DNA from: Elephas maximus indicus
Taxonomy: Eukaryota; Chordata; Mammalia; Proboscidea; Elephantidae
Length of the DNA: 64,000 nucleotides
Direction of reading: 5' to 3'
NCBI RefSeq assembly: GCF_024166365.1
Contig: NC_064827.1
Coordinates: forward strand, 75,965,135 to 76,029,134
The notes beneath the pieces were generated by a model. It did not search any database and was not told where the DNA came from. It saw only the letters and a list, made by a program, of their open reading frames with translations. This document shows positions 47,195 to 60,952 of the stretch, in pieces. The translations under genes were made by a program, and so were the position numbers. The first letter of the stretch is position 1. Every line of letters begins with the position of its first letter.

Positions 47195-48693
47195 CACACA
47201 CTTCACCAAAGAAAACATTCAAGTGGCCAAGACACATGAGGAAAAGCTCATGATCTCTAGCCATTAGAGATATGCATATCAAAACCACAATGAGATACAA
47301 TCTCATCCCCGGCACTACTGGCATTCATCAATAGAACAGAAATAAAAAATGTTGGAGAGGCTGCAGGGAGATCGGAACTCTCATGCACTGCTGGTAGGAA
47401 TACAAAATGATACAACCATTTTCAAAGTGACATGGTGCTTCCTTAGAAAGCTAGAAATAGGAATACCAAATAATCCAGCAATCCCACTTCTAAAGGAACA
47501 TATCCTAGAGAAATAAGAACCGTCACACGAATAGAGATATGCACACTCATGTTCACAGCAGCATTATGCACAACTGCAAAAAGATGGAAACAACCTAGAT
47601 GTCCATCAACAGATAAATGGATAAACTGTAGTACATACACACGATGGAGTATTATGCAAGGATAAAGAACAATGATGAATGTGGAAAACATCTCATAACA
47701 TGGATGAATCTGGAGGGCATTATGCTCAGTGAAATAAGTCAATCACAAAAGGACAAATATTGTATGCGCCCACTACTGTAAAAACTCATGAAAAGGTTTA
47801 CATATAAAAAGGAACAATCTTTGATGGTTATGAGGGAGGGGAGGGGTGGGGATGGAAAAACACTTCATAGACAATAGATAAGCAGAAATTTTGGTGAAGG
47901 GTAAGACAGTACACAATACTAGGGAAGTCAGCACAACCTGTACAAGGCAAGGTCATGGTAGCTCCATATAAACCTCCAAACTCCCTGAGGAACCAAACTG
48001 CTGGGCTCAAGTCTGTGGGGACCATGATCTCAGGGAATATCTAGCTCAACTGGCATAACATACTTTATAAAGAATATGTTCCATGTTCTACTTTGATGAG
48101 TACTGTCTGGGGTCTTAAAAGCCTGTGAATGGCTATCTAGGATACTCCACTGGTCTCACCCCTTCAGAACATGGAAGAATGAAGAAAACTAAAGATACAA
48201 GGGAAAGATTAGTCCAAAGGACTAATGGACCACATCTACCACAGCCTCCACAACACTGAGTCCAGAACAACGAGATGGTGCCCAGCCACCACCAGTGACT
48301 GCTCTGACAGGGATCACAATAGAGGGTCCCAGCAAGAGCTGGAGAAAAATGTAGGAAAAATTCTAACTCAGAAAGAAAGACGAGACTTCCTGGCCTGTCA
48401 GAGGCTGGAAAAACCCTCAGACTATGGCCCTGGGACACACTTTCAGCTCAGTAATGAAGTCACTCCTGAGGTTCACCCTTCCGCCAAAGATTGAATAGGC
48501 CCATGGAACACAACAAGACTAAAGGGGTGCACCAGCCCTGGGACACAGACTGGAAAGCAGGAGGGAACAGAAAAGCTGGTAATAGGGAACCGAAGGTTGA
48601 GAAGGGAGAGTGTTGACATGTCATGGCATTGTTAACACTAATGTCATAGAACAATGTGTGTACTAACTGTCTGATGAGTACAATAAAGAAAAA
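47195..48693 (+). mobile_element. L1-E: 5'-truncated L1 inserted in L1-C ORF1
   Basis: ORF2 C-terminal sequence (from 'cttcaccaaagaaaacattcaa') followed by a 3' UTR of a type different from L1-B/D and an A-rich end at about 48688. An imperfect duplication of the ORF1 target (AAATCTTCCAAAATGAA at 47178-47194, AAATCTTCTGAATGAAG at 48694-48710) flanks it. Confidence 0.8.
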
Positions 48694-49333
48694 AAATCTT
48701 CTGAATGAAGAGAACTTCCTGGAGTTACCACAGGTACAATACGAAAGACTGATATACAGAATTCTTCAAGAGAACAGGAAGGAGATCAGGCAAAATACAA
48801 CACAAGCCAAGGAGCACACAGACAAAGCAATGGAGGAATGTAAGAAGATTAGAGGAGAGCATAATCAAAAAATTAATAGGCTGCAAGAAAACACAGAGAC
48901 ACAGCAAAAAGAACTCCAGAAGATTAACAATAAAATTTTAGAACCAGACAACTCAATAGAAAGTCATAGGAGCAGAATTGAGGCAATGGAAGCCAGAATT
49001 AGTGAGGCTGAATATAAAGCACTTGACACCAACAGATTTGAGAAAAAATCAGATAAAAGAATTAAAAAAAATGAAGAAACACTAAGAATTATGTGGGACT
49101 CTATCAAAAGGAATGACCTATGAGTGATCAGAGTACCAGAACATCAGGAAATAACAGAAAATACAGAGAGAATTGTTGAAGATTTGTTAGCAGAAATTTT
49201 CCCTGATATCGTGAAAGATGAGAAGATAGCTATGCAAGATGTTCATCGAACCCCACACAAGGTAGATCCCAAAAGAAAGTCACCAAGACATATTACACTC
49301 ATACTTACCAAAACCAAAGATAGAGAATTTTAA
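48694..49333 (+). pseudogene. L1-C ORF1 remnant
   Basis: Encodes an ORF1-type coiled coil (…RISEAEYKALDTNRFEKK…) and, after an in-frame TGA at 49121-49123, the start of the RNA-binding part (…ITENTERIVEDLLAEIF…). The open frame extends upstream to 48656 into the tail of L1-E, so the first 13 or so residues are of foreign origin. Confidence 0.8.
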
Positions 49334-50068
49334 GAGTAGCTAGGGATAAAGGGGAAGTCACCTACAAAAGCAAGTCAATAAGACTAAGGTTGGACTACTC
49401 AGCAGAAACCATGCAGGCAAGAAGGTAATAGGATGATATATATAAAGCCTTGAAGGAAAAAAAAATTGCCAGCCGAGAATTATATATCCAGCAAAAGTCT
49501 CTCAAATATGATGGTGAAATAAGGACATTTCCAGATAAATATAAGTTTACAGAATATGCAAAAACCAAACCAAATTTACAAGAAGTACTAAAGGGAGTCC
49601 TCTGGTTAGAAAATCAGTAACATCAGATAACAACCCAATATTAGAACACAGGACAGAACAAGATATCAACCCAGATAAAGAAATCGCAAAAATAAATCAA
49701 AGCTACAATGTTAAAAACAGGAAAACAAAGATGTCATTATGTAAAAGATAACAATATTAAAACAAAAAACAGGGACTAAAAATGTAGTCATAGATCTTTC
49801 ATATGGACAGGAAGTCAGGACGATATAAGAAATACGAGATTAGTTTAAACTTAGAAAAATAGGGGTAAATAATAGGGTCATCACAAAGGAAAGTAACAAT
49901 CGTACACATCAAAAGAAAAAACAAGAAAAACATTAAGACTCACCAAATACAAAATCAACAACAATGAAAAAGAGAAAACGAAAATACATAAAGAAAAACG
50001 ACAGCACAGAAAATTAAGTGGAACAAAGAAACTGTCAACAACACACACACACAAAAAAAGATATCAAA

Positions 50069-53000
50069 ATGACAGCACTAAACTCATACTTTTCAATAAT
50101 CACACTGAATGTAAATGGACTAAATATACCAATAAAGAGACGGTGGAAGAATGGATAAAAAAAAACACAATCCATCTATATGCTGCCTACAAGAGACACA
50201 CCATAGACTTAAAGACATAAACAAACTAAAACTCAAATGATGGAAAAAAACATATCATGCAAACAACAATCAAAAAAGAGCAGGAGTGGCAACAGTAATT
50301 GCTGACAAAATAGACTTTAAAGTAAAATATACCACAAAGGATAAAGAAGGACACTACATAATGATTAAAGGGTCAATACACCAGGAAGACAGAACCTTAA
50401 GAAATATTTCCCCTCCTCCCAACGACAGGGCTTCAAAACATATAAAACAAACTCTAACAACATTAAAAAGAGAGATAGACAACTCCACAATAATACTAGG
50501 AAATTCAAACACACCACTTCCAGTGAAAGACATCACATCCAGAAAGAATCTCAATAAAGACACAGAAGATCTAAATGCCACGATCAACCAACTTGACCCG
50601 ATACACATATAGAGAACACTCTACCCAACAGCAGCCAAGTATACGTTCTTTTCCAACACGCATGGAACACTCTGCACAATAGACCACGTATTAGGCCATA
50701 AAGCAAGCCTTAATGGAACACAAAACCTCAAAATATTACAAAGCATCTTTTCTGACCATAAAGCCACAAAAGAAGAAATCAATAACAGAAAAAGTAAGGA
50801 AAAAAAATCGAACACATGAAAACTTAACAACACCTTGCTCAAAAACTACTGGGTTATACAAGAAATTAAGGACAGAAGAAATTCATAGAATCAAATAAGA
50901 ATGAAAACACATCCTACCAGAACCTTTGGGGCACAGCAAAAGCAGTCCTCAGAGGTCAATTTATAGCAGTAAATGCACACATTCAAGAATGTCCAAAATC
51001 GAAGCATTAACCCTATAGCTCTAACAAATAAAAAGCCCTTGGGAACCAGAAGAAAGAACATAATAAAAATTAGAGAATAGAAAAAGAATTGAGAGAGTTA
51101 ACAAGACCAAAACCTGGTTCTTTGAAAAGGTTAATAAAATCGATAAACCACTGGCCAAACTGAGAAAAGAAAAACAGGAGAGGAAGCAAATAACCTGAAT
51201 AAGAAATGAGATGGGCGATATCACAACAAACCCAATTGAAACTGAAAGAATAATAACGGAATACTATGAAAAACTGTACTCTTAACAAATTAGAAAACCT
51301 AGAGGAAATGGACAAATTTCTCAAAACACACTACCTACCTAAACTAACACAAACAGAGATAGAAGAACGTTAATAAACCAATAACAAAAGAAATTGAAAG
51401 GTAATTAAAAAACTCCCAACAACAACAACAAAAAGCCCTGGCTCTGATGGCTTCACTGAAGAATTCTACCAAACTTGTGAGAAGAGTTAACACCACTATG
51501 ATTAAAGGTATTTCAGAGTGTAAAAAAGGATAGAATACTCCCCAAACTCATTCTATAGCCAACAAAACCAGGTAAAGACACCACAAAAAAGAAAAAAGAA
51601 AATTACTGACCAGTATCTCTCAGGAACTTAGACGTAAAAATCCTCAACAAAATTCTAGCAAACAGAATTCAACAACATATCAAAAAAATAATTCACTGTG
51701 ACCAACTGTGATCCATACCAGGTACACAGGGATGGTGTGAAATTAGAAAAACAAAGTAATCCACTACATAAAAAAAACAAAAATCAAGAACCACAAACTC
51801 CTATCAACTGATGCAGAAAAGGCAACTGACAAAGTCCAACATCCATTCATGATAAAAACTCTCAGCAAAATAGGAATAGAAAGGAAATTCCTCAACATAA
51901 TAAGGGGCATTTATACAAAGCCAACAGACAACATCATCCTAAATGAAGAGTCTGAAAGCATTCCTCCTGAGACTAAGAACCAGACAAGGATGAACTTTAT
52001 CACAACTTTTATTCAACATTGTGCTGGAGGTCCTGGCCAGATCAATTAGGCTAGAAAAAGAAATAAAGGACATTCACATTGGTAAGGAAGAAGTAAAAGT
52101 GTCTCTATTTGCAGATGATATGATCTTACACACAGACAACCCTAAAGAAATCCACAAGAAAACTACTGGGACTAATAGAAGAGTTCAGCAGGGTATCAGG
52201 ACAGAAGATAAACAAATAAACCTTAGTTGGATTCCTCTACACCAACAAAGAGAACACCGAAGAGGAAATCAAATCAATGCCATTTACAATAGCCCCAAGA
52301 AAATAAAATACATAGGAATAAATCTAACCAAAGACATAAAAGACCTATACAAAGAAAACTACAAGACACTACTGCAAGAAACCAAAAGAGACCTACATAA
52401 GTGGAAAAACATACCTTGCTCATGTATAGGAAGACTCAACATTGTGAAAATGTCTGTTACACCGAAAGCAATTTATAGATAAAATGTAACCCTGATCCAA
52501 ATTCCAGTGGCATTTTCAATGAGATGGAGAAACATATCACCAACTTCACATGGAAAGGAAAGAGACCCCAGATAAGTAGAGCACTACTGAAGAACAAAGT
52601 GGGAGGCTTCACACCACCTGATTTTAGAACTGTTTATACGGCAATGATAGTCAAAACAACCTGGTACTGGTACAACACAGACACAGACCAAAGGAAAAGA
52701 ATTGAGAATCCAGAAGGAAATTCATCCACTTATAAGCAACTGATATTTGACAAAGGCCCAAAGTCCATTAAATGGGGAAAAGACAGTCTCTGAAAAAAAA
52801 TGGTGCTAGCATAAATGTATATCCATCTACAAAAAAATGAAATAAGACCCACACCTCACCCCACACACAGAAACTAACTCAAAATGGATTAAAGACCTGA
52901 ATATAAAATCTAAAATGATAAAGATCATGAAAGAAAAGCTAGGGACAATACTAGGAGCCCTAATACATGGCATAAACAGTATACAAAATATTACTAACAA

Positions 53001-53486
53001 TGCACAAGCACCAGAAGAGAAACTAGACAATTGGGAGCTCCAAAAAGTCAAACACTTGTGCTCATTCAAAACCTTCATCAAATGAGTAAAAAGACCACCT
53101 ATAGACTAGGAAAAAAATTTTGGCTCCAACAAATCCAATCAGCATCCAATCTCTAAAATCTACAAGATACTGCAAAACCTCAACAACAAAAAGACAAATA
53201 ACCCAATTAAGAAGTGGGCAAAGGATACAAACAGGCACTTCACCTAAAAAGAAATTCATGCGGCTAACAGATACACGAGGAAATGCTTATGATCTTTAGC
53301 CATTAAAAAGAGAAACGCAAATCCATGTCACCCCAACAAGGCTAGCACTAATCCAAGAAACACAAAATAATAGATGTTGGTGAGGTCGTGGAGAGACTGG
53401 AACACTTATACACTGCTGTTGTGAATGTAAATGGAAAAACAACTTTGGAAATCAATCTGGTGCTTCCTTAAAAAGCTGGAAATAGA
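50069..53486 (+). pseudogene. L1-C ORF2 remnant
   Basis: All domains can be followed (endonuclease start, DAEKA-type block near 51800, FADDMIL near 52110, post-RT region near 52600), but stops and frameshifts occur throughout. The RT motif FADD is kept at sequence level. The C-terminal tail lies beyond L1-D at 60953-61260. Confidence 0.8.
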
Positions 53487-53647
53487 GGCGGGGCCAAGAT
53501 GGCTGACTAGTTAGACGCTACCTCGGATCCCTCTTGCAACACTTGGAGAAAAAAGTGAATCGATCACATACATGACAATCTATGAACCCTGACCATCAAA
53601 CACAGATCTAAAGAGTAGACCTGAGTGACAGAGACAGAACGAACAAC

Positions 53648-54045
53648 CACGGGGAAGCAACGACTGCTTTCGGAGCCTGGAGCCAGCGTCCCAGTAAGAA
53701 AACCTTGATACCAGGCTTTGGACTGGGCACAGGGAGCTGAGCACAGCATCCGGAGACGGCGCAAACACGGGACGCAGCCCTAGCCCCCAGGAGCGACCTC
53801 GGGGGAAGCCCAGCCAGTGCACGCAGGCAGCGCAGCAACCCGCCTGACAGGAAGAGAAGTCACCGGGAGGCAGCGACTGACTTTGGAGCCTGGAGTGCAG
53901 CATCCCAGCCGGGAAACCTTGGCACTGGGCTTTGGACTGGGAGCAGAGGAACTGACCACGGCTTCTGAGACAGCACAAGCACAGGACGTGGGCCTGACCC
54001 TCGGGGGCAATCTCGACCCAGCCAACGCACACAGGCTACACACCC
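53648..54045 (+). repeat. Two tandem 213-bp monomers in L1-D 5' region
   Basis: Units start at 53648 and 53861 and share CACNGGGANGCANCGACTG, GGAGCCTGGAG, GGCTTTGGACTGGG and GACAGCACAA/GACGGCGCAA blocks. The second is truncated. The period is a multiple of three. Confidence 0.75.
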
Positions 54046-55022
54046 CTCGGGAACCTCAGATAAAACATTCATCACCAAACAACATAAGTAACTTTGTCTA
54101 TGTTCCGGGGTGCTCCTCTCTCCTATTTATCTGGTCCCTCCCCTCCCCTTCCCAGGCGGCTTCCTTAACATTGGAATTTTATGAGCCAGACAGTGAAGTG
54201 CGCTGCAGTTTTTCTTTCTTTTTTAGTCTTTTCCTAATCCATTCTCCTGGCCTGAGAGAAGCAGCTACAAAAAACCCAGGGACCAAAAATCCTTCCCTAA
54301 TTGGACTAAAAATACAGAACCAGCTCCAGACAAGCATATGAGATCCACACTCTTGGGCTTTCATCCCTGTAGGGAACAAGGTGGCTATTATAATGCAAAG
54401 GTAATGCTGATAGGGATCTGACTGTAATTGTTTTAGCGAATTACCGGAAAGACAAGTTTCCCAGGTCTGATATCTCTGCGTATTCAACAGAGCCCTCACT
54501 GACCCACAACGGGGAACTAAGGGCTGAAGCTCCCCCCAGACCACCTAGCCTCCTGCCTTAGGGGTCTAACGAGGGTGACACCTACCAATCTGTAGAGGTA
54601 CTTGCATTGGGGGCCTAAGGTACAGCTGCAGAGACCACCCACCAAAGTGCTTTAGGAATAGAGACACACCTACCTCAATGGCACTTGGGGGAAGCCTGTC
54701 AGCATCCTGCCCCCCCTGGAGTGTGAACCCCTCCTGCTACTAGAATCTGGTGCACACAACTATCACCACTACTCCTCTAGATGGATAGGTGACAGCTTGC
54801 ACCACACACTTGATGACCCAAAATCAGATTCTACTCAAGAATAGTGAACGGACTCTTTGGCTTATGTATCTGGTAACAGCCCAAACCACCTGGTAATCGG
54901 ACATAAGTGATTCAAGGTCTACAACAAACAAGACAGCGCAATCTTGTAGCCCATCTACATATATTGAAAGAAAACAAGACTCAGTGAGCAAATATAAAAT
55001 AAATCACTACAATATCTTATAG

Positions 55023-55809
55023 ATGGCTCAGAGACAGCAGTTGATTTCAAACCACATAAAGAAGCTGACCATGATTGCTTCTACAACTCCCCAAACTAAA
55101 GAATCAAAATCTTTCCCAAATGAAGATACAATCCTGGAATTGCCAGATGCAGAATATAAAAAACTAATTTACAGAACGCTTCAAGACATCAGAGATGACC
55201 TCAGAAATGAAAAAAGGCAACCTACAGAAAAAACCAAGGAACACATTGATAAAGCAGTTGAAGAAATCAAAAAGATTATTCAAGAACATAGAGGAAAAAT
55301 TAATAAGATGCAAGAATCCACAGAGAGACAGCATTCAAAAATCCAAAAGATTAACAGTAAAATTACAGAATTAGACAACACAATAGCAAGTCAGAGGTGC
55401 AGACTCGAGCAATTGGATTGCACAGTGGGGGACCTGGAGGACTAGGGAGTTGACACCAATACAGCTGGAAAAAAAATCAAATGAAAGAATTAAAAAAAAT
55501 GAAAAAACCCTAAGAATCATGTGGGACTCTATCAAGAAGAATAACTTGCGTGTGATTGGAGTCTCAGAACAGGGAGGGATGACAGAAAATACAGAGAGAA
55601 TAGTTGAAGATCTGTTGGCAGAAAACTTCCCTGACATCATGAAAGATGAAAGGATATCTATCCAAGATGCTCATCGAACCCCATATAAGATTGATCCGAA
55701 AAGAAAATCACCAAGTATTATTATCATGAAACTTGCCAAAACCAAAGATAAAGAGAAAATTTTAAAAGCAGCCAGGGATAAAAGAAAGGTTTCCTACAAA
55801 GGAAAATAA
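55023..55809 (+). pseudogene. L1-D ORF1 (one frameshift)
   Basis: Start MAQRQQLISNHIKK at 55023, followed by a Lys/Glu-rich coiled coil to 55445. The frame changes near 55440 and the RRM-like and C-terminal parts (…KTLRIMWDSIKK…, …NTERIVEDLLAEN…) continue in another frame to 55809; further C-terminal sequence is readable to about 56052. The coiled coil and RNA-binding parts are complete in sequence but cannot be made as one protein. Confidence 0.85.
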
Positions 55810-56492
55810 GTAAGAATAAGTCCAGACTACTCAGCAGAAACCATGCAGTCAAGAAGGCAACGGGATGACAGATATAGAGCACTGAAGGAGAAAAACTGCC
55901 AGCCAAGGATCATATATCCAGCAAAACTCTCTCTCGAATATGAAGGTGAAATTAAAACACTTACAGATAAACACAAGCTTACAGAATTTGCAAAAACCAA
56001 ACCAAAGATACAAGAAATACTAAAGGAAATTGATTGGTCAGAAAATCAATAATATCAGCTACCAGCACAAGACAAGGTCACAGAACAGAACATCCTGATA
56101 TCAACTCAAATAGGGAAATCACAAAAACAAATTAAGATTAATTTTAAAAAGAAAAAAATGCTCAAAACAGTGAATCATTGATGTCAATATGTAAAAGATC
56201 ACAATAATCAAAAAGAGGGACTAAATACAGGAGGCATAGAACTGCCATACAGAGAGGGAAACAAGGCAATATAGGACAATACGAGTTAGGTTTTTACTTA
56301 GAAAAATAGGGGTAAATATTAAGGTAACCACAAAGAGGTATAACAACTCCATAACTCAAAATAAAAACCAACTCAGCAAACATAAATTCAACTGCTATGA
56401 AAATGAGGAACACCCAATTTACAATGAAAAAGTCTCAGCACAAAAAAGTGGAAAAATGAAATTGCCAGCAACACACACAAAAAAGCATCAAA

Positions 56493-59400
56493 ATGACAGC
56501 ACTGAAACCATACTTATCTATAATTACGCTGAATGTAAAGGGACTAAATGCACCAATAAAGAGAGAGTCTCGGACTGGATAAAGAAACACGATCCGTCTA
56601 CATGCTGCCTACAAGAGACACACCTTAGAATTAGAGACACAAACTAAAACTCAAAGGATGGAAAAAAATATATCAAGCAAACAACAGGCAAAAAAGAGCA
56701 GGAGCAGCAATATTAATTTCTGACAAAATACACTTTAAAGTTAAATCCACCACAAAGGATAAAGAAGAACACTACATAATGATTAAAGGGACAATAGACC
56801 AGGGAGATATAACCATATTAAATATTTATGCACCCAATGACAGGGCTGCAAGGTACATAAAACAAACTTTAACAGAACTGAAAAGTGAGATAGACACCTC
56901 CACAATTATAGCAGGAGACTTCAACACACCACTTTCGGAGAAGGACAGCACTTCCAGTAAGAAGTTCAATAAAGACACGGAAGAACTAATTGCTACAATC
57001 AACCAACTTGACCTCATAGACTTATACAGAACACTCCACCCAACAGCTGCAAAGTATACTTTTTCTTCTAGCACACATGGAACATTCTCTAGAATAGACC
57101 ACATATTAGGTCATAAAACAAACCTCTGCAGAATCCAAAACATTGAAATATTAAGAAAACAAATAATAAAAATTAGAGCTGAACTAAATGAATTAGAGAA
57201 CGGAAAAACAATTGAAAGAATTAACAAAGCCAAAAGCTAGTTGTCTGTAAAAAATAACAAAATTAATAAAACCATTGCCCAGACTGACTAAAGAAATACA
57301 GCAAAGGAAACAACCCGAGTAAGAAACAAGATGAGCCACATCACAACAGACCCAACTAAAATTAAAAGAATCATATCAGATTATTACAAAAAATTGTACT
57401 CTAACAAATTTGAAAACCTAGAAGAAATGGATGAATTCCTAGAAAACACTACCTACCTAAACTAACACAATCAGAAGTAGAACAACTAAATGGACTCATA
57501 ACAAAAAAAGAGATTGAAATGGTAATCAAAAAAGTCCTGGCCCGGACAGCTTCACTGCAGAGTTCTACCAAATCTTCAGAGAAGAGTTAACACCACTACT
57601 ACTAAAGGTATTTCAAAGCATAGAAAATGATGGAATACTACCTAACTCATTCTATGAAGCCACCATATCACTGATACCAAAACCAGGTAAAGACACCAAA
57701 AAAAAAAAAAAGAAAATTACAGACCTATATCCCTCATGAACATAGATGCAAAAATCCTCAACAAAATTCTAGCCAATTGAATTCAACAAAATATCAAAAA
57801 AATAGTCCACCACGACCAAATGGGATTTATGCCAGGTATGCAAGGCTGGTTTAATATTAGAAAAACCATTAATGTGATCTACCATATAAATAAAACAAAA
57901 GACAAAAACCACATGATCTTATCAATAGATGCAGAAAAGGCATTTGACAAAGTCCAACACCCATTTAGGATAAAAACTCTCAGCAAAATAGGAATTGAAG
58001 GAAAATTCCTCAACATAATAAAGGGCATCTATACAAAGCCAACAGCCAACATCGCCCTAAATGGAGAGAGCCTGAAAGCATTCCCCTTGAGAACGGGAAC
58101 CAGACAAGGATGCCCTTTATCACCGCTCTTATTTAACATTCTCCTAGAGGTCCTAGCCAGAGCAATTAGGCTAGACAAAGAAATAAAGGGCATCTGGATT
58201 GGCGAGGAGGAAGTAAAATTACATCCATTTCCAGATGACATGATCTTATACACAGAAAACCCTAAGGAATCCTCCAGAAAACTACTAAAACTAATAGAAG
58301 AGTTTGGCAGAGTCTCAGGTTATAAGATAAACATACAAAAATCACTTGGATTCCTCTACATCAACAAAAAGAACATCGAAGAGGAAATCACCAAATCAAT
58401 ACCATTCACAGTAGCCCCCAAGAACATAAAATACTTAGGAATAAACCTTACCAAACATGTGAAAGACCTATACAAAGAAAACTACAAAGTACTAGTGCAA
58501 GAAACTAAAAAGTACCTACATAAGTGTAAAAACATACCTTGCTCATGCATAGGAAGCCTTAACATAGTAAAAATATCTATTCTACCAAAAGCCATCTATA
58601 CATACAATGCACTTCTGATCCAAACTTCAATGACATTTTTTAATGTGATGGGGAAACAAATCACCAACTTCATATGGAAGGGAAAGAAGCCACGGATAAG
58701 TAAAGTATTACTGAAAAAGAAGAAGAAAGTGGGAGGCCTCACTCTACCTGATTTTAGAACCTATTATACAGCCACAGTAGTCAAAACAGCCTGGTACTGG
58801 TACAACGACAGGCACATAGACCAATGGAAAAGAATTGAGAACCCAGATATAAATCCATCCACATATGAGCAGCTGATATTTGACAAAGGCCCAGTGGCAG
58901 TTAATTGGGGAGAAGACAGTCTTTTTAACAAACGGTGCTGGCATAACTGGATATGCATTTGCAAAAAAATGAAACAGGACCCATACCTCACACCACACAC
59001 AAAAACTAATTCCAAGTGGATCAAAGACCTAAACATAAAGACTAAAACGATAAAGATCATGGAAGAAAACATAGGGACAACCTTAGGAGCCCTAATACAA
59101 GGCATAAATAGAATACAAAACATTACCAAAAATGCCAAAGAGAAACCAGATAACTGGGAGCTCCTAAAATCAAACACCTATGCTCATCTAAAGACTTCAC
59201 CAAAAGAGTAAAAAGACCACCTACAGACTGGGAAAGAATTTTCAGCTATGACATCTCCGACCAGTGCCTGATCTCTAAAATCTATGATTCTGTTAAAACT
59301 CAACCACAAAAAGACAAACAACTCAATCAAAAAGTGGGCAAAGGATATGAACACGCACTTCATTATAGAAGATATTCAGGCAGCTAACAGATACATGAGA

Positions 59401-59778
59401 AAATGCTCTCGATCATTAGCCATTAGAGAAATGCAAATTAAAACTACGATGAGATTCCATCTCACTCCAACAAGGCTGGCATTAATCCAAAACACACAAA
59501 ATAATAAATGTTGGAGAGGCTGCGGAGAGACTGGAACTCTTATACACTGCTGGTGGGAATGTAAAATGGTACAACCACTTTGGAAATCTATCTGGCATTT
59601 TCTTCAAAAGTTAGAAACAGAACTACCATACAACCCAGAAATCCCACTCCTCGGAATATACCCTAGAGAAATAAGAGCCTTTATACCAACAGATATATGC
59701 AAACCCATGTTTATTGCAGCTCTATTTACAATAGCAAAAAGTTGGAAGCAACCAAGGTGTCCATCAACGGATGAATAG
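56493..59778 (+). pseudogene. L1-D ORF2 remnant with endonuclease deletion
   Basis: Starts MTALKPYLSIITLNV. The endonuclease QETHL is at about 56615. At 57153 the text jumps relative to L1-B, losing about 345 bp that include the SDH catalytic motif. A 463-codon frame (57820-59211) carries the [23 protein letters not shown], and FPDD where FADD is expected (about 58230). A stop at 59209 follows a one-base loss in an A run near 59170; the Cys-rich tail (CWRGCGE…HCWWEC) is in 59284-59778. Confidence 0.88.
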
Positions 59779-60952
59779 TTAAACCATGGTATATTCACAC
59801 ATAAGAATACTACACATCGATAAAGGACAGTGACGAACCTGTGAAACATTTCATAACACGGAGGAACCTGGAAGGCATTATGCTGAGTGAAATTAGTCAG
59901 AGGCAAAAGGACAAATATTATACAAGATGACTATTATAAGATCTTGAGAAATAGTATAAACTGAGAAGAACACATACTTTTGTGGTTACGAGGGGGGGAC
60001 GGAGGGAGGGTGGGAGAGGGCTATGTAATGATTAGTTAGTAGATAAGAGCTACTTTAGGTGAAGGGAAGGACAAATACTCAATACACGCAAGGTCAGCTC
60101 AACCTGACTGGACCAAAAGCAAAGAAGTTTCCTGGATAAACTGAATGCTTCAAAGGTCAGCGGAACAAGGGTGGGGGTTTGGGGACTACGGCTTAAGGGG
60201 ACTTCTAAGTCAATTGGCAAAATAATTCTATTATGAAAACATTCTGCATCCCACTTTGAAATGTGGCGTCTGGGGTCTTAAATGCTAACAAGCGGACATC
60301 TAAGATGCATCAATTGGTCTCAACCCACCTGGATCAAAGGAGAATGAAGAACACCAAGATCACACGATAACTATGAGCCCGAGAGACAGAAAGGGCCACA
60401 TGAACTAGAGACTTACATCATTCTGAGACCAGAAGAACTAGATGGTGCTCGACCACAACTGATGACTGCCCTGACAGGAAGCACAACAGAGAACCCCTGA
60501 GGAAGCAGGACAACAGTGGGATGCAAACTCCAAATTCTCATAAAAAGACCAGACTTAATGGTCTGACTGAGACTAGAAGAATCCCGGCGGTCATGGTCCC
60601 CAAACCTTCTGTTGGCCCAGGACAGGAACCATTCCCGAAGACAACTCATCAGACATGGAAGGGACTGGACAATGGGTTAGAGAGAGATGCTGATGAAGAG
60701 TGAGCTACTTGTATCAGGTGGACACTTGAGACTGTGTTGGCATCTGCTGTCTGGAGGGGAGATAGGAGGGTAGAGAGGGTTAGAAACTGGATAAATCGTC
60801 ACGAAAGGAAAGACTGGAAAGAGGGAGCGGGGCTGACACATTAGGGGGAGAGTCAGTGAGAGCATGGAGTAAGGTGTAAATAAGCTTATATGTGACAGAC
60901 TGACTTGATTTGTAAACTTTCACTTAAAGCACAATGAAAATTATTTAAAAAA

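Larger units (their letters stand above)
48694..53486 (+). mobile_element. L1-C part 2: ORF1 and most of ORF2
   Basis: Continues L1-C. ORF1 is readable from 48694 to about 49333 with a TGA at 49121; ORF2 starts at 50069 (MTALNSY-type) and is full of frame breaks. A short AC run precedes it (50039-50052). Broken at 53486 by L1-D. Confidence 0.88.
53487..60952 (+). mobile_element. L1-D: full-length L1 inserted in L1-C, with TSD
   Basis: A 7.47-kb element with 5' region, ORF1, ORF2, 3' UTR and A tail. AAAAAGCTGGAAATAG of L1-C occurs at 53470-53485 and again at 60953-60968. It begins AGGCGGGGCCAAGATGGC and has a YY1-type site at 53495-53503. It is the least decayed LINE in the window but still broken. 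Confidence 0.95.

Noticed and set aside
53817-54341. 174-codon sense frame in the L1-D 5' region
   Set aside because: It lies wholly in the 5' UTR monomers and following leader; no relation to ORF1 or any domain, so not called a gene.
1443-59211. Shared frameshift in late ORF2 of L1-A and L1-D, suggesting one defective source
   Set aside because: Both copies lack one base at nearly the same place, but the bases fit two separate A losses (AAAAA to AAAA in L1-D, CAAAC to CAAC in L1-A) from a common A-rich ancestor. Independent slippage is simpler.
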